64,000 bases of DNA, taken from assembly GCF_001683795.1 (NCBI RefSeq), contig NZ_LIGX01000001.1, positions 62,001-126,000 of the forward strand. Direction: 5' to 3'. The stretch is from Neoakkermansia glycaniphila. Lineage in GTDB: Bacteria > Verrucomicrobiota > Verrucomicrobiia > Verrucomicrobiales > Akkermansiaceae. Below the pieces are notes generated by a model. The model had not been told where the DNA came from, ran no database searches, and was given only the letters and a program-made list of their open reading frames with translations. Made by a program: the position numbers and the translations under genes. Positions 1-8,234 of this stretch are shown piece by piece (within the stretch, counting starts at the first letter, position 1; each line of letters begins with the position of its first letter).

Positions 1-1497
1 CACCTTGTCGTCAACCTGGTGCGTAGCGGCCCAGTCCGCGTACCGTTTCTTCAAATCGTCCACCACATCCTTGTGCCCGGCAGCCACATCCCGGAGCTCC
101 GCCCGGTCGTCGACGGCATACAATTCCCACGCCTTTTTCTGCTTCGCATAGACGAGCTTGTACTCCGGCGTCATCACCATCCTGTTGCCCTCGTGTTCGC
201 AAAAAATAGTCCTTTTCGCCCCCGGTTTCTTCCATGGCTCCGCCATGCCGTCCATGGGCTTTTCCGGCTGTACTCCGGCCCATCGCAAAATGGAGGGGGC
301 AATATCCATAAAGTGCATCGGCGCATGATACAGCGCACCTTGCTCCATGCCCGGCATGCGGATGATGCACGGCACGGCCACGCCTCCTTCATAGGTCTGG
401 ATCTTGTAACCCTTATACGGCGTATTGGACACGCTTGCCCATGCCTTGCCATAACCACTCGTTTTGCGCGGATGGCCGGGATACGGCTCGTAATTCCGCC
501 CGGGCATCTCCTTCGTCGCCCCGTTGTCGGAAAGGAACATGACGACGGTATTATTCCACTGCTTCTGCCGCTTCAATGCGTCGATCAAGCGGCCCACACC
601 CTTGTCCATCTCCACGATCTGCGCGGCATACAGCGCCATATTCACATCGTCTTCCTTCGAACAAACGGCAGGCAGAGTGCGCTCCGCAGGAATGGCCGCA
701 TCCTTGCGGACAAGCCCCAGCTTCTTCTGCCTGGCAAGCCTCTTGTTCTGCACAGCGGCGAACCCCTGCCGGGCGTAGGAACCGATATACTTGTCCACCG
801 TCGCCTTGGGAGCTTCGAGCGGAGTATGCGGAGCCGTATAGGCCACATACAGGAAAAACGGCTTGTCCGGCGTCTTGGCGGCATCCTTCAGGTACTCGAT
901 GGCCTTTCCGGTAATATCGTCCGTCATGAAGAAATCCTTGGGCAAATCTCCGGCTTCCAGCATGCGGCCGTCTTCCGCCATCTTGCGGCCGGGATCGAGC
1001 GTATAATAGCCGTTCGCCCCGCTCAGCAGCCCGCGGTAACGATCGAATCCGCGCTGCCACGGATACCAGCCGTCTCCTGTGCCCACATGCCACTTGCCGG
1101 ACATATAGGTGCGGTAACCCGCCTTGTTGCGCAAGAGTTCGGGGAGAGTGGGAATGGACGGGTCCAGATGCCCGCGGTAGCCGGGTCGTCCGAGATCCTT
1201 GTCCAGATGGCCCACGCCAACGCTCTGCGGGTACATGCCCGTCAACAACGAAGCCCGGGAAGGAGAACAGCGCGGCACGGTATAGCAGCGCGTCGCCAGC
1301 ATGCCTTGCTTCGCCAGAGAATCGATATGCGGCGTCGCAATCTCCGACCCGTAGCACCCGAGATCGGACCAGCCCATATCGTCCGCCAGAATCACGACGA
1401 TATTCGGCCGTTTCGGCGAGATTTCCGTCGCGGCAAACGCCATGCTGCACACCGACAACAGAAAACAGAACAGGTAACGCACCATGGCCGTCATCAT
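1..1497 (-). CDS. Secreted Cys-type sulfatase (3' end beyond window)
   Basis: This is a sulfatase of the formylglycine type, likely removing sulfate esters from host glycans such as mucin. A signal peptide (residues about 1-22, ending in AFA) is followed by the metal-binding start of the fold (NIVVILADDMGWSDLG). The C-x-P-S-R signature CSPSR lies at residues 77-81, so Cys77 is the expected formylglycine precursor. KWHVG further in is a usual active-site block. I read 499 codons from the ATG at 1497. The frame is still open at base 1, so the C-terminus is missing. A second ATG follows directly (1494) and a third in-frame ATG lies at 1485; the signal peptide fits all three. The gene is divergent from the ABC transporter operon. 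The exact substrate (6-O-sulfo GlcNAc, Gal or other) cannot be told from this reading. Confidence 0.93.
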   Translation of the reverse strand, partial: MMTAMVRYLFCFLLSVCSMAFAATEISPKRPNIVVILADDMGWSDLGCYGSEIATPHIDSLAKQGMLATRCYTVPRCSPSRASLLTGMYPQSVGVGHLDKDLGRPGYRGHLDPSIPTLPELLRNKAGYRTYMSGKWHVGTGDGWYPWQRGFDRYRGLLSGANGYYTLDPGRKMAEDGRMLEAGDLPKDFFMTDDITGKAIEYLKDAAKTPDKPFFLYVAYTAPHTPLEAPKATVDKYIGSYARQGFAAVQNKRLARQKKLGLVRKDAAIPAERTLPAVCSKEDDVNMALYAAQIVEMDKGVGRLIDALKRQKQWNNTVVMFLSDNGATKEMPGRNYEPYPGHPRKTSGYGKAWASVSNTPYKGYKIQTYEGGVAVPCIIRMPGMEQGALYHAPMHFMDIAPSILRWAGVQPEKPMDGMAEPWKKPGAKRTIFCEHEGNRMVMTPEYKLVYAKQKKAWELYAVDDRAELRDVAAGHKDVVDDLKKRYADWAATHQVDDKV

Positions 1498-1664
1498 GCA
1501 TGGTTTGTCAGAAAATGGCAAGTCCAAAGCCGGGAACAGCCTGATTTTCCGGCCTTTGCTCCCTGCATTCCAACACCTCTCCGCCACCCCGAGGCATGCA
1601 AAAGCGGCTTGACTTTCACCATCGGCTGGCGGATACTGCGGAACAGCCCGCATGGCCCTTTGTT

Positions 1665-2684
1665 ATGCTCAAGACCGTTTTCCCCCTGCTCAGCATCGTT
1701 TCATGCTTCCTTTGCCAAGGCAAGGAAGTACTCATTCCGATCGGCACCTATGAAGGATCCATCGTGCCGGAACAAATGCGCCCGTTCACCCTGCCCGAAA
1801 AGGGAACCGTCACCAACCTGATCGATCCCGAAGGCCGCATTGCGAAGGGAACCGTCTTCGCCAAGCTCAACGACGAACAATTGAAGCAGGAAAAGGAGGA
1901 CATGGAAACGCGCATTCGGACCAACAAAATGACCAAGCGCGACGACATCCGCAACATGCAGAAGCAAAAGCGCGACATCGAATTCTACTTCTCCCTGCCC
2001 GAAGAAGAACGCAAAATGGCACCGAAACCGACCGGAGCCGACAACAAGGACGTCATCAAGGATACCGATGAACGCATCGCGCTGGCGGAGAAAAACCTCG
2101 AAACCTCCGAACGCCTCGAACGGGAAACCTACGACAAGAAGCTCGACAAGTATGTGATGAAGATGCCCTTCGACGGCCGCCTGCAATACAGCTTCCCCCT
2201 GCCGAAGGATCTCGACGCGCCCATGGAAATGGAAATGATGCCTACCCAGCCCCAGTTCGCCACCGCTTACGACGACTCCTCCTTCTACATCACCTGCCCC
2301 ATCACCAATGCGGAAATCACCCAGCTCGACGGCAAAAAAATCTGCGCCCGGATCACCCTCTCCGAAGGCAAACTGATGAAGGGCGAGTTCGACCGCAAGC
2401 AGGTATCCTCAGCAGGCGGTTCGGCCAGCAACACCTCCATCCTGTACTTCTTCAAGCTCTCCCCCGAGGACAACGAACGGGCCTACGACATGATCGCCTC
2501 CCGCCCGCGCGTCACCCTCTATTACAAGAGCGACGGCAACGACACGGTCGTCTCCCGGCTGGAACTCGCCAGAAGACCGGAAGCCGCCACCGCCTACAGC
2601 TGGGAAAATCTCGTCGAACGGGTCTATCCCGACTACAACATCGTCCTCATCGCCGAAAAGAGCATCATTCTCCGCCCCAAATGA
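1665..2684 (+). CDS. Periplasmic adaptor-like protein of an ABC export system
   Basis: This is a 339-residue exported protein with an adaptor (HlyD/MacA-like) outline: signal peptide, short beta region, charged coiled-coil hairpin (about residues 65-165, rich in K/E/D), then a beta-rich C-terminal part. The signal ends in IVSC, so it may be a lipoprotein. I chose the ATG at 1665 because it begins the signal sequence; the open frame extends upstream to 1596 with no signal-like sequence. Its stop overlaps the ATPase start as ATGA, so the two are translationally coupled. Family assignment rests on layout and context with an ATPase and an FtsX-type permease; sequence similarity to MacA is weak by eye. 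Confidence 0.75.
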   Translation: MLKTVFPLLSIVSCFLCQGKEVLIPIGTYEGSIVPEQMRPFTLPEKGTVTNLIDPEGRIAKGTVFAKLNDEQLKQEKEDMETRIRTNKMTKRDDIRNMQKQKRDIEFYFSLPEEERKMAPKPTGADNKDVIKDTDERIALAEKNLETSERLERETYDKKLDKYVMKMPFDGRLQYSFPLPKDLDAPMEMEMMPTQPQFATAYDDSSFYITCPITNAEITQLDGKKICARITLSEGKLMKGEFDRKQVSSAGGSASNTSILYFFKLSPEDNERAYDMIASRPRVTLYYKSDGNDTVVSRLELARRPEAATAYSWENLVERVYPDYNIVLIAEKSIILRPK

Positions 2685-3313
2685 ATCTCGTCTGCGATCA
2701 CATCACATTCGGGTATTCGCGCAAAGCTCCCGTCATCAAGGACTTCTCCTTCACCTTCCCTCCCGGTATCACCATCCTCAAGGGATACTCCGGCAGCGGC
2801 AAAACGACGCTGCTCAAAATCCTCGCCGGGTACCTCAAAATCAACAAGGGCAACATCATCACGCCCAGCGGCGATAAAGTCACGAGCCGAGCCTACCGCC
2901 GCAAGCACGCCTCCTACATGTTCCAGGGCATCAACCTGCTGCCCCTCGTCAGCGTGGAACGCAACCTGCGGCTCTGCGCCGAAATGGCCATGCTCCCACG
3001 CAAGGACTGGCAACCCCGCTGCAACCACCTGCTCGAAGCCCTCGGCCTCGCCGACCTCCGCAAACGCCGCGCGGACAAACTCTCCGGCGGCCAGTCCCAG
3101 CGCGCGGCCCTCGCCCGCACGCTCATGAAAAACTCCGAAATCGTACTGCTCGACGAACCGACCTCCGGCCTGGACGACGGCAATACGGACATCATCAAAA
3201 ACCTGATCCGGAACGACATGGCCGACAAAATCTGGATCATCAGCACGCACGACGTGCGCCTCTTCGACACCGCCGATGAAATCATTGATTTTGACATGCC
3301 TGTATCTCGCTAA
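2681..3313 (+). CDS. ABC transporter ATP-binding protein (LolD/MacB-type)
   Basis: The protein is a 210-residue cytoplasmic ATPase that powers the adjacent permease. Walker A GYSGSGKTT lies at residues 35-43, a Q-loop glutamine near 82, the ABC signature LSGGQ at 134-138, Walker B IVLLDEP at 154-160, and a switch histidine in STHD near the end. Size and motifs match the LolD/MacB/FtsE group that drives mechanotransmission rather than classical substrate import. The upstream gene overlaps by 4 bases, and the downstream permease gene starts 38 bases before this stop, which indicates tight coupling. Confidence 0.93.
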   Translation: MNLVCDHITFGYSRKAPVIKDFSFTFPPGITILKGYSGSGKTTLLKILAGYLKINKGNIITPSGDKVTSRAYRRKHASYMFQGINLLPLVSVERNLRLCAEMAMLPRKDWQPRCNHLLEALGLADLRKRRADKLSGGQSQRAALARTLMKNSEIVLLDEPTSGLDDGNTDIIKNLIRNDMADKIWIISTHDVRLFDTADEIIDFDMPVSR

Positions 3314-4430
3314 GGATACGTTCCATCGGTGGATAACCCGACTCTCGAGCCCGCTGGCTCGCCTCCTCGTCGTCTTCTTCCTCTCCCTGTGTTCCTTGTG
3401 TTTCATGGCGAACTACGTCCTCACCGCCAAAAACGTATCGAGCCAGATACGCCAGCAGGGAGGCGACTTCGCGAGCATCATGGAAATCACTCCGCAAAAC
3501 GCCACTTCAAGCCTGACGGACGACCCTCAGTTCTACGAAGAAACATTCGGATGCAAGGCCGTCATCCTGCACAGCGTCGGATCGGCCAACATCGGCACGG
3601 ACAACTACCCCATCTACACCTACTCCAACACGCAACTTGCCGAATTCTACCCCATCAACGAAGGGCAGCCCGTACTCCTCTACCCCAAAACACAGAACGC
3701 CACGCTGCGAGACGGGCCGGAACGCCTCACCATCAGCGGCAATGGAGGAAGCATCGTGCGCGACGTCCGCATTCTCGGCATCCCGGAGGACAGCCTCGTC
3801 TGCGCCCAATTGAGCGGCAACTCCCGGGGATTCATCCTCGTCGCCCCCGAACTGGCCGCCACATTCAATGCCCGCAGCAACCTCACGAGCGTTCTCCTCA
3901 AGCTCGATGAAATGAGCTATGCAGCCCTCAAGCGCGTGGAAGACTACTTCAAAACCCTGGGCAGGCTGGACAACAAACGCCTCAACGTCACCACCATCTC
4001 CAAACTGCTGAAAGACATGGAGCTCATCATGAGCAACCAGGCGGAATGCCGCGCCGGCTTCTCCATCGGCATCGCCGTCATCGTCGGCATCCTGCTCACG
4101 GCGCTGGCCTCCATGGAATACCGGCAGAACGAATACATCTACACGCTCATGAAGAGCTTCGGCATCCATCCCATCCTGCTCGTCGGCTCCTTCATCATCG
4201 AAAACCTCTTTCTGGTCGCCATCGCCTTCGTCGCGGCAGTCTTCGCTTTCATGGAAGCACAGAAGATCGTCCTGCGCGAATTCTTCAGACTGGGCAACAA
4301 AACTCTCACCCTCCCGGAAATCATGCCGGACGTGCAGCTGCTTGCCTGCGCACTGATCGCCTGCGTCCTCATCTCCTCGATCCCCATCGTCTTTGCCGCC
4401 CGACGTGAAATCGGCCGCGTGCTGAAATAA
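3276..4430 (+). CDS. ABC transporter permease (FtsX/MacB-like)
   Basis: This membrane protein of 384 residues has the FtsX-family layout. One transmembrane helix near residues 28-48 is followed by a large extracytoplasmic domain (about 50-255) and then three helices (about 263-282, 300-328 and 352-375). It would form the membrane part of a MacB/LolCE-like machine with the two preceding genes, moving or extracting a lipid, peptide or lipoprotein. The start lies inside the ATPase gene (38-base overlap). Downstream are two stem-loops before the convergent thioredoxin-fold gene. Confidence 0.88.
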   Translation: MKSLILTCLYLAKDTFHRWITRLSSPLARLLVVFFLSLCSLCFMANYVLTAKNVSSQIRQQGGDFASIMEITPQNATSSLTDDPQFYEETFGCKAVILHSVGSANIGTDNYPIYTYSNTQLAEFYPINEGQPVLLYPKTQNATLRDGPERLTISGNGGSIVRDVRILGIPEDSLVCAQLSGNSRGFILVAPELAATFNARSNLTSVLLKLDEMSYAALKRVEDYFKTLGRLDNKRLNVTTISKLLKDMELIMSNQAECRAGFSIGIAVIVGILLTALASMEYRQNEYIYTLMKSFGIHPILLVGSFIIENLFLVAIAFVAAVFAFMEAQKIVLREFFRLGNKTLTLPEIMPDVQLLACALIACVLISSIPIVFAARREIGRVLK

Positions 4431-4454
4431 AATTCCTCCGCCTGAGAGCACAAA

Positions 4455-4498
4455 AACGGCCGCCCTTGATAGCGGCCCTTCTGTGAACCGGGCGGTTC
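4455..4498. terminator. Two stem-loops between convergent genes
   Basis: GGCCGC (4458-4463) pairs with GCGGCC (4472-4477), and a second short hairpin GAACCG/CGGTTC spans 4485-4498. They sit between the ends of the ABC operon (+) and the thioredoxin-fold gene (-). The run of A before the first stem gives a T run on the minus strand. Confidence 0.55.
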
Positions 4499-4515
4499 AA
4501 CGATCATGCAACGCC

Positions 4516-5445
4516 CTACTCGACGTACAGCTTCATGCGGGTCAGCTGTTCCTTCAGCTTCGGAGCCATCTCCGAAGAAGGAGCCGCATCGTAGGCGGCC
4601 TTGAGAATCTCGTAGGCCTTGCGCATATCCTTCTTGCGCACGGCGTAGCGGTGCATCTGGTAACGGGCCAGCAGCTTCTGGCGCATCTCGGGCAGGAGAT
4701 CCGTGCTGGCGAGCATCTCATCCACCATCACATCCGCTTCATCGAACTTCTGGTCCGACACGAGATCGCGCAACGTGTCGAGCCTCTCGCTCTGATCCCG
4801 GTGCCGCACCAGCTTATCCAGCTTTTTGGCGAAACCCAGCATATCATCCGGATCCATCTTGACGATTTCCTGCATCACCGGCTCATAGCAAAGCTGCAAA
4901 TTCTCCGGAATAAGCTCCACGCCATGCGCCAGCAAAGTCGCACGGGCCATGCCGCTGGAATGCCGGGCATCCTGCATCAGGGCATCGAACTTCTCCTTCA
5001 CCCTGAATGTGAGCTTCAGCTGGCCGATCCACTCGTTCGCATCCAGCAGCTCCTCGCCGCCAACCACCTGGGCATAAGGCAGGCCGTTGGCATCCAAAAG
5101 CACCAGACTGGGGTATGACCCTACCTGAAAGCGGTTCTTCAGCTCCGTATTATACTTGCAACGCTCGGGCGATATCGGGCGGAACCCCGGAAACCTTATC
5201 TCAACGCAGACGAAACGTTTTGACGCGTATTCGGCAAACGCCGGGGTATGCAGCACTTCCTCACGCACGGCTCGGCTGGTGGCATCCCAATCCGGGCCCA
5301 GAAAACTGGCCAACACGGATTTATGCTCCACCTTCGCCTTCTGCACAGCCTGTTCGATATTCTCCAACCACACAAGATCTGTACGAGGCTCATCCACGAC
5401 ACTGATCGTGCAACAGAGAACAATGGATGCGGCGGAACTCAACAT
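4516..5445 (-). CDS. Secreted thioredoxin-fold protein lacking the CxxC motif
   Basis: This is a 309-residue exported protein. A short signal (SSAASIVLCCTIS) precedes a thioredoxin-like domain of the type common in Verrucomicrobia (about residues 22-145; WLENIEQAVQKAK, SVLASFLGPDWD, cis-Pro context YPSLVLLD). At the place where active relatives carry W-C-x-x-C this protein reads GPDWDATSRA, so the redox cysteines are gone. Cysteine 96 in the ERCKYN segment is elsewhere in the fold. The C-terminal half is alpha-helical and TPR-like. A structural or chaperone role is more likely than disulfide exchange. It is convergent with the ABC operon. Confidence 0.75.
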   Translation of the reverse strand: MLSSAASIVLCCTISVVDEPRTDLVWLENIEQAVQKAKVEHKSVLASFLGPDWDATSRAVREEVLHTPAFAEYASKRFVCVEIRFPGFRPISPERCKYNTELKNRFQVGSYPSLVLLDANGLPYAQVVGGEELLDANEWIGQLKLTFRVKEKFDALMQDARHSSGMARATLLAHGVELIPENLQLCYEPVMQEIVKMDPDDMLGFAKKLDKLVRHRDQSERLDTLRDLVSDQKFDEADVMVDEMLASTDLLPEMRQKLLARYQMHRYAVRKKDMRKAYEILKAAYDAAPSSEMAPKLKEQLTRMKLYVE

Positions 5446-5562
5446 AAAACTTGCTTGCTATTGGTTAGAGTCAAAAAAAACACATTGCGTTCAATCTATC
5501 TGCCATGAAACTGCAACTCTTCCGTCATTCTCCCCTGCCTGGTCCCGGAGCATCTTCGCCGC

Positions 5563-6075
5563 TCACGGCCTGACGCTTACCGACGACTTCTTTTCATCGT
5601 CCGGAGCATTCTGGGAAAACCATGATCCCGAACGCTTTCCGGCCGCCTCCGCCGCACCGCCCTCCTCCACGGCTCCATATTTCCCCTCCACGATGGCTTT
5701 CCGGTAGGAATTGATATTCCGCACCCAGCGACCCGTACTTCTCCGGCAATAACGGCGGCCGATCGACTCGACCGAGGTCAACCCGGAAGCACGGTATTTT
5801 TCCAGCAGCACGGCCACGGCCTCCACGCCCTGCTCGGGCGTCTCGAACTTCTGCAACCCGCCGCGCTTCCTCATCAGGCCGCCGAAATTGTTCTTCTGGC
5901 GCGCGGCCTTCGACTTTCCGTTGCCCGACTCGAAGCGAATGATCGCCTCCATCAGCACGGGGTCGATACCGTGTTCCACAGCCGATTTCCGGATGGCTGG
6001 GCGCAGGTCGCTGATCGTATCGGCGAACAGCGGCAGGCACAGCAATGTCACGCAAAAAGCGGCAATAAAATTCAT
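5563..6075 (-). CDS. Exported lysozyme-like (transglycosylase/glucosaminidase-type) protein
   Basis: A signal peptide (MNFIAAFCVTLLCLPLFA) precedes a small lysozyme-fold domain. DPVLMEAIIRFESG places a catalytic-type Glu in the E-S context of soluble lytic transglycosylases, followed by KNNFGGLM and a repeat-like EQGVEAVAVLLEKY helix. A polar, Ala-rich tail ends the 170-residue protein. It probably cleaves peptidoglycan glycan strands. The start at 6075 was preferred to 6093 because it begins the signal peptide. The exact family (SLT or glucosaminidase) is uncertain. Confidence 0.7.
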   Translation of the reverse strand: MNFIAAFCVTLLCLPLFADTISDLRPAIRKSAVEHGIDPVLMEAIIRFESGNGKSKAARQKNNFGGLMRKRGGLQKFETPEQGVEAVAVLLEKYRASGLTSVESIGRRYCRRSTGRWVRNINSYRKAIVEGKYGAVEEGGAAEAAGKRSGSWFSQNAPDDEKKSSVSVRP

Positions 6076-6163
6076 CCGAATACCATACCACAAAAAAACG
6101 GCTACTCAAGCCGAAAGCTCCTCCCCCGGCTCCACCCGCCTCCGGCACGTCGCCGAACCCTCG

Positions 6164-6191
6164 AAAAAAGGGCGCATCCGAAGATGCGCCC
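6164..6191 (-). terminator. Terminator of the terC-mrp operon
   Basis: A perfect 9-bp stem GGGCGCATC/GATGCGCCC (6170-6178 and 6183-6191) with a 4-base loop is followed on the minus strand by six T residues. It sits 25 bases after the mrp stop. Confidence 0.9.
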
Positions 6192-6215
6192 TGTCAAAAA
6201 AATCCGGTACTTCGT

Positions 6216-7286
6216 TTATTGCACCGTCTTCGCGCAGGCTTCGGCCACTTCGCGGAAAGCGGCGGACACGGGATTCGCGGCAGGATCTTCCAGCGCGACC
6301 GGATGGCCTTCATCACCGCAGGTGCGCGTATCCACATCAAGGGGAATCTGCCCCAGCAGCGGCACTCCCAGCTTATCCGCTTCCTTCCTGCCGCCGCCTT
6401 CGCCGAAGATGAAATACTTCTTGCCATCGGACGGACACAGGAAATAGCTCATATTCTCGACCACGCCGAGAATGGGCGTTTCCACCTTCTTGAACAGGCC
6501 GATCGCCTTGCGGGCATCGATCAGCGCCACTTCCTGCGGAGTCGTCACGATCACGGCGCCGGCCAGCTCCACCGTCTGCACGATAGTGAGCTGAATATCG
6601 CCCGTACCCGGAGGAAGATCGAGAATCAGGAAATCGAGGCCGCCCCACTCCACATTGCGGAGGAACTGCTGCACATAGCGGGTCGCCAGCGGGCCTCGCA
6701 CGGCCACGGGGGAATCCTCTTCGATCATCAGGCCAAGGGAAAGAAGCTTGATGCCATGAGCCTCGATCGGAAGGAACTCATCATTATCGTTTGCGCCGGG
6801 ACGCTCCTTGGTGCCGAACATCAGGGCCATGGAGGGGCCGTAGATATCGAGGTCAAGCAGGCCGACCCTGTAACCGAGCTTCGACAGCGCGACGGCGAGA
6901 TTGGCAGACACCGTGGACTTGCCCACGCCGCCCTTGCCGGAGGCCACGGCGATCACATGCTTCACGCCGGGCACGGCCGCCTTCCAGCTCGCCGGGTCGT
7001 CATTGGTCGCCTGCTTCACTTCCGGAGCCTTGTGCTCGATGCGGATATCCGCATGCTTCACACCGGGCAAGTGCTTCATCACACCCTGCACGCCTTCGTA
7101 GATGTAGCGCGGAATATCCGCATTCTTGCTCTCGATCACGAGATCGACCGTCACTTCATTATCGGGAGTCACGGCAATATTCTTGACCAGTCCGAAGGCC
7201 ACGATATCCCTGCTGAAGCCGGGATATTTGACAGTCGTCAACGCGGCGCGGATCAGTTCCGGTGTCAATGGGGGCTGCTCGCTCAT
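6216..7286 (-). CDS. mrp: Mrp/ApbC-family P-loop ATPase (Fe-S cluster carrier)
   Basis: This 356-residue protein combines an N-terminal MIP18-like domain (about 1-90) with a Mrp/NBP35 ATPase domain. The deviant Walker A SGKGGVGKST lies near residues 115-124, LLDLDIYGPS follows, and DLPPGTGD is the family switch region. It normally carries and transfers [4Fe-4S] clusters as a dimer. In the place of the cluster-binding CxxC the sequence reads SYFLCPSDGKKYFIFG, so only the first cysteine is kept. The start is 9 bases after the terC stop, so the two genes form an operon closed by a strong terminator. Confidence 0.93.
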   Translation of the reverse strand: MSEQPPLTPELIRAALTTVKYPGFSRDIVAFGLVKNIAVTPDNEVTVDLVIESKNADIPRYIYEGVQGVMKHLPGVKHADIRIEHKAPEVKQATNDDPASWKAAVPGVKHVIAVASGKGGVGKSTVSANLAVALSKLGYRVGLLDLDIYGPSMALMFGTKERPGANDNDEFLPIEAHGIKLLSLGLMIEEDSPVAVRGPLATRYVQQFLRNVEWGGLDFLILDLPPGTGDIQLTIVQTVELAGAVIVTTPQEVALIDARKAIGLFKKVETPILGVVENMSYFLCPSDGKKYFIFGEGGGRKEADKLGVPLLGQIPLDVDTRTCGDEGHPVALEDPAANPVSAAFREVAEACAKTVQ

Positions 7287-7295
7287 AAATCGTCC

Positions 7296-8150
7296 TTATT
7301 TGGTTTTTTTGAAAAATCTCCAAGGCATGATAACGGATTCGACCGCAATTGTCACGCCGGAACAAACGGCCCGGAAAACGTGAACGACCGGATGCAGGGC
7401 GCGGTATAGTGCGGGAGACTGCTCATACCACAGGCTCGACACGACGATAGCCATGATACAGGCGAACTTGAGCGGAATGCCGAGATGCCATTCGATGCCG
7501 AACTGCGCCAGAGACATCTCCGTAATCAACGCCATGCCGACGAAGCCGACCAGCAGGAAAGCCGTATACTTCAGGATCGGATGCTTCTCCAAAATGCCGA
7601 TGCACCAGCCCGCCACGACGCGAAGCGCGATAATGCCGATGAACACGCCAAGGCAGACAACCCAGATATGCAATTCCGCAGGAATGCGCTTCTCGCCGTT
7701 CACCATGGCGACCGCCGCCACCACGTTATCGATTGAAAGGGAAAGATCCATCAGCTCAATACTGCAAATCGTGGCAATGAAGCTCTTGCCCGCGAGCTTC
7801 GCCACCTGCCCGCTCTCATCGTGCGATTCCTCCTTCGGATGCAGCATCAGGTGCTCGCAGGCCAGATAGATCAGATACGCAGCCCCGAACCACTTCACCC
7901 ACATATTGTGCATGAGCCATGCCGCAGTCGCCAGAGCGATACCGCGGAACAGATAGGCGCCGATGATCCCCCAGCGAAGCGCCGGCTTCTGCTGGTGCTT
8001 GGGCAGGTGCGCCGCCATGGCGGCAATCCCCAGCGCATTATCCACGGACAAAAGTCCTTCAATCAAAATCAGGCCGAGAATCAGGAGGCCCGCTGCCGTA
8101 TAAAACCCGTCTGGCAGGTTTTCGAACGTCGTCAATATATCCGCAATCAT
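7296..8150 (-). CDS. TerC-family integral membrane protein
   Basis: This polytopic membrane protein has the TerC family core: LILGLILIEGLLSVDNALGI near the N-terminus and LMDLSLSIDNVVAA in the second half, each with the conserved acidic residue within a membrane helix. About seven helices are visible. Members of the family are linked to metal (manganese) export and to cofactor loading of exported proteins. I chose the ATG at 8150 because the longer open frame (8189) adds a weak, Pro-rich leader before the first helix. It is followed after 9 bases by mrp. Confidence 0.9.
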   Translation of the reverse strand: MIADILTTFENLPDGFYTAAGLLILGLILIEGLLSVDNALGIAAMAAHLPKHQQKPALRWGIIGAYLFRGIALATAAWLMHNMWVKWFGAAYLIYLACEHLMLHPKEESHDESGQVAKLAGKSFIATICSIELMDLSLSIDNVVAAVAMVNGEKRIPAELHIWVVCLGVFIGIIALRVVAGWCIGILEKHPILKYTAFLLVGFVGMALITEMSLAQFGIEWHLGIPLKFACIMAIVVSSLWYEQSPALYRALHPVVHVFRAVCSGVTIAVESVIMPWRFFKKTK

Positions 8151-8234
8151 TGCTGGCGCGAGAATAACAGGACACGGGAATACTGGCAAGCTCCTCTGCC
8201 GTCATCTTTTGCAGGCGGAGGAGCTGCATTTGTT

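Noticed and set aside
19-1821. 600-codon plus-strand frame
   Set aside because: It lies antisense to the sulfatase, has no family features and is His/Arg-rich as expected from a GC-rich shadow.
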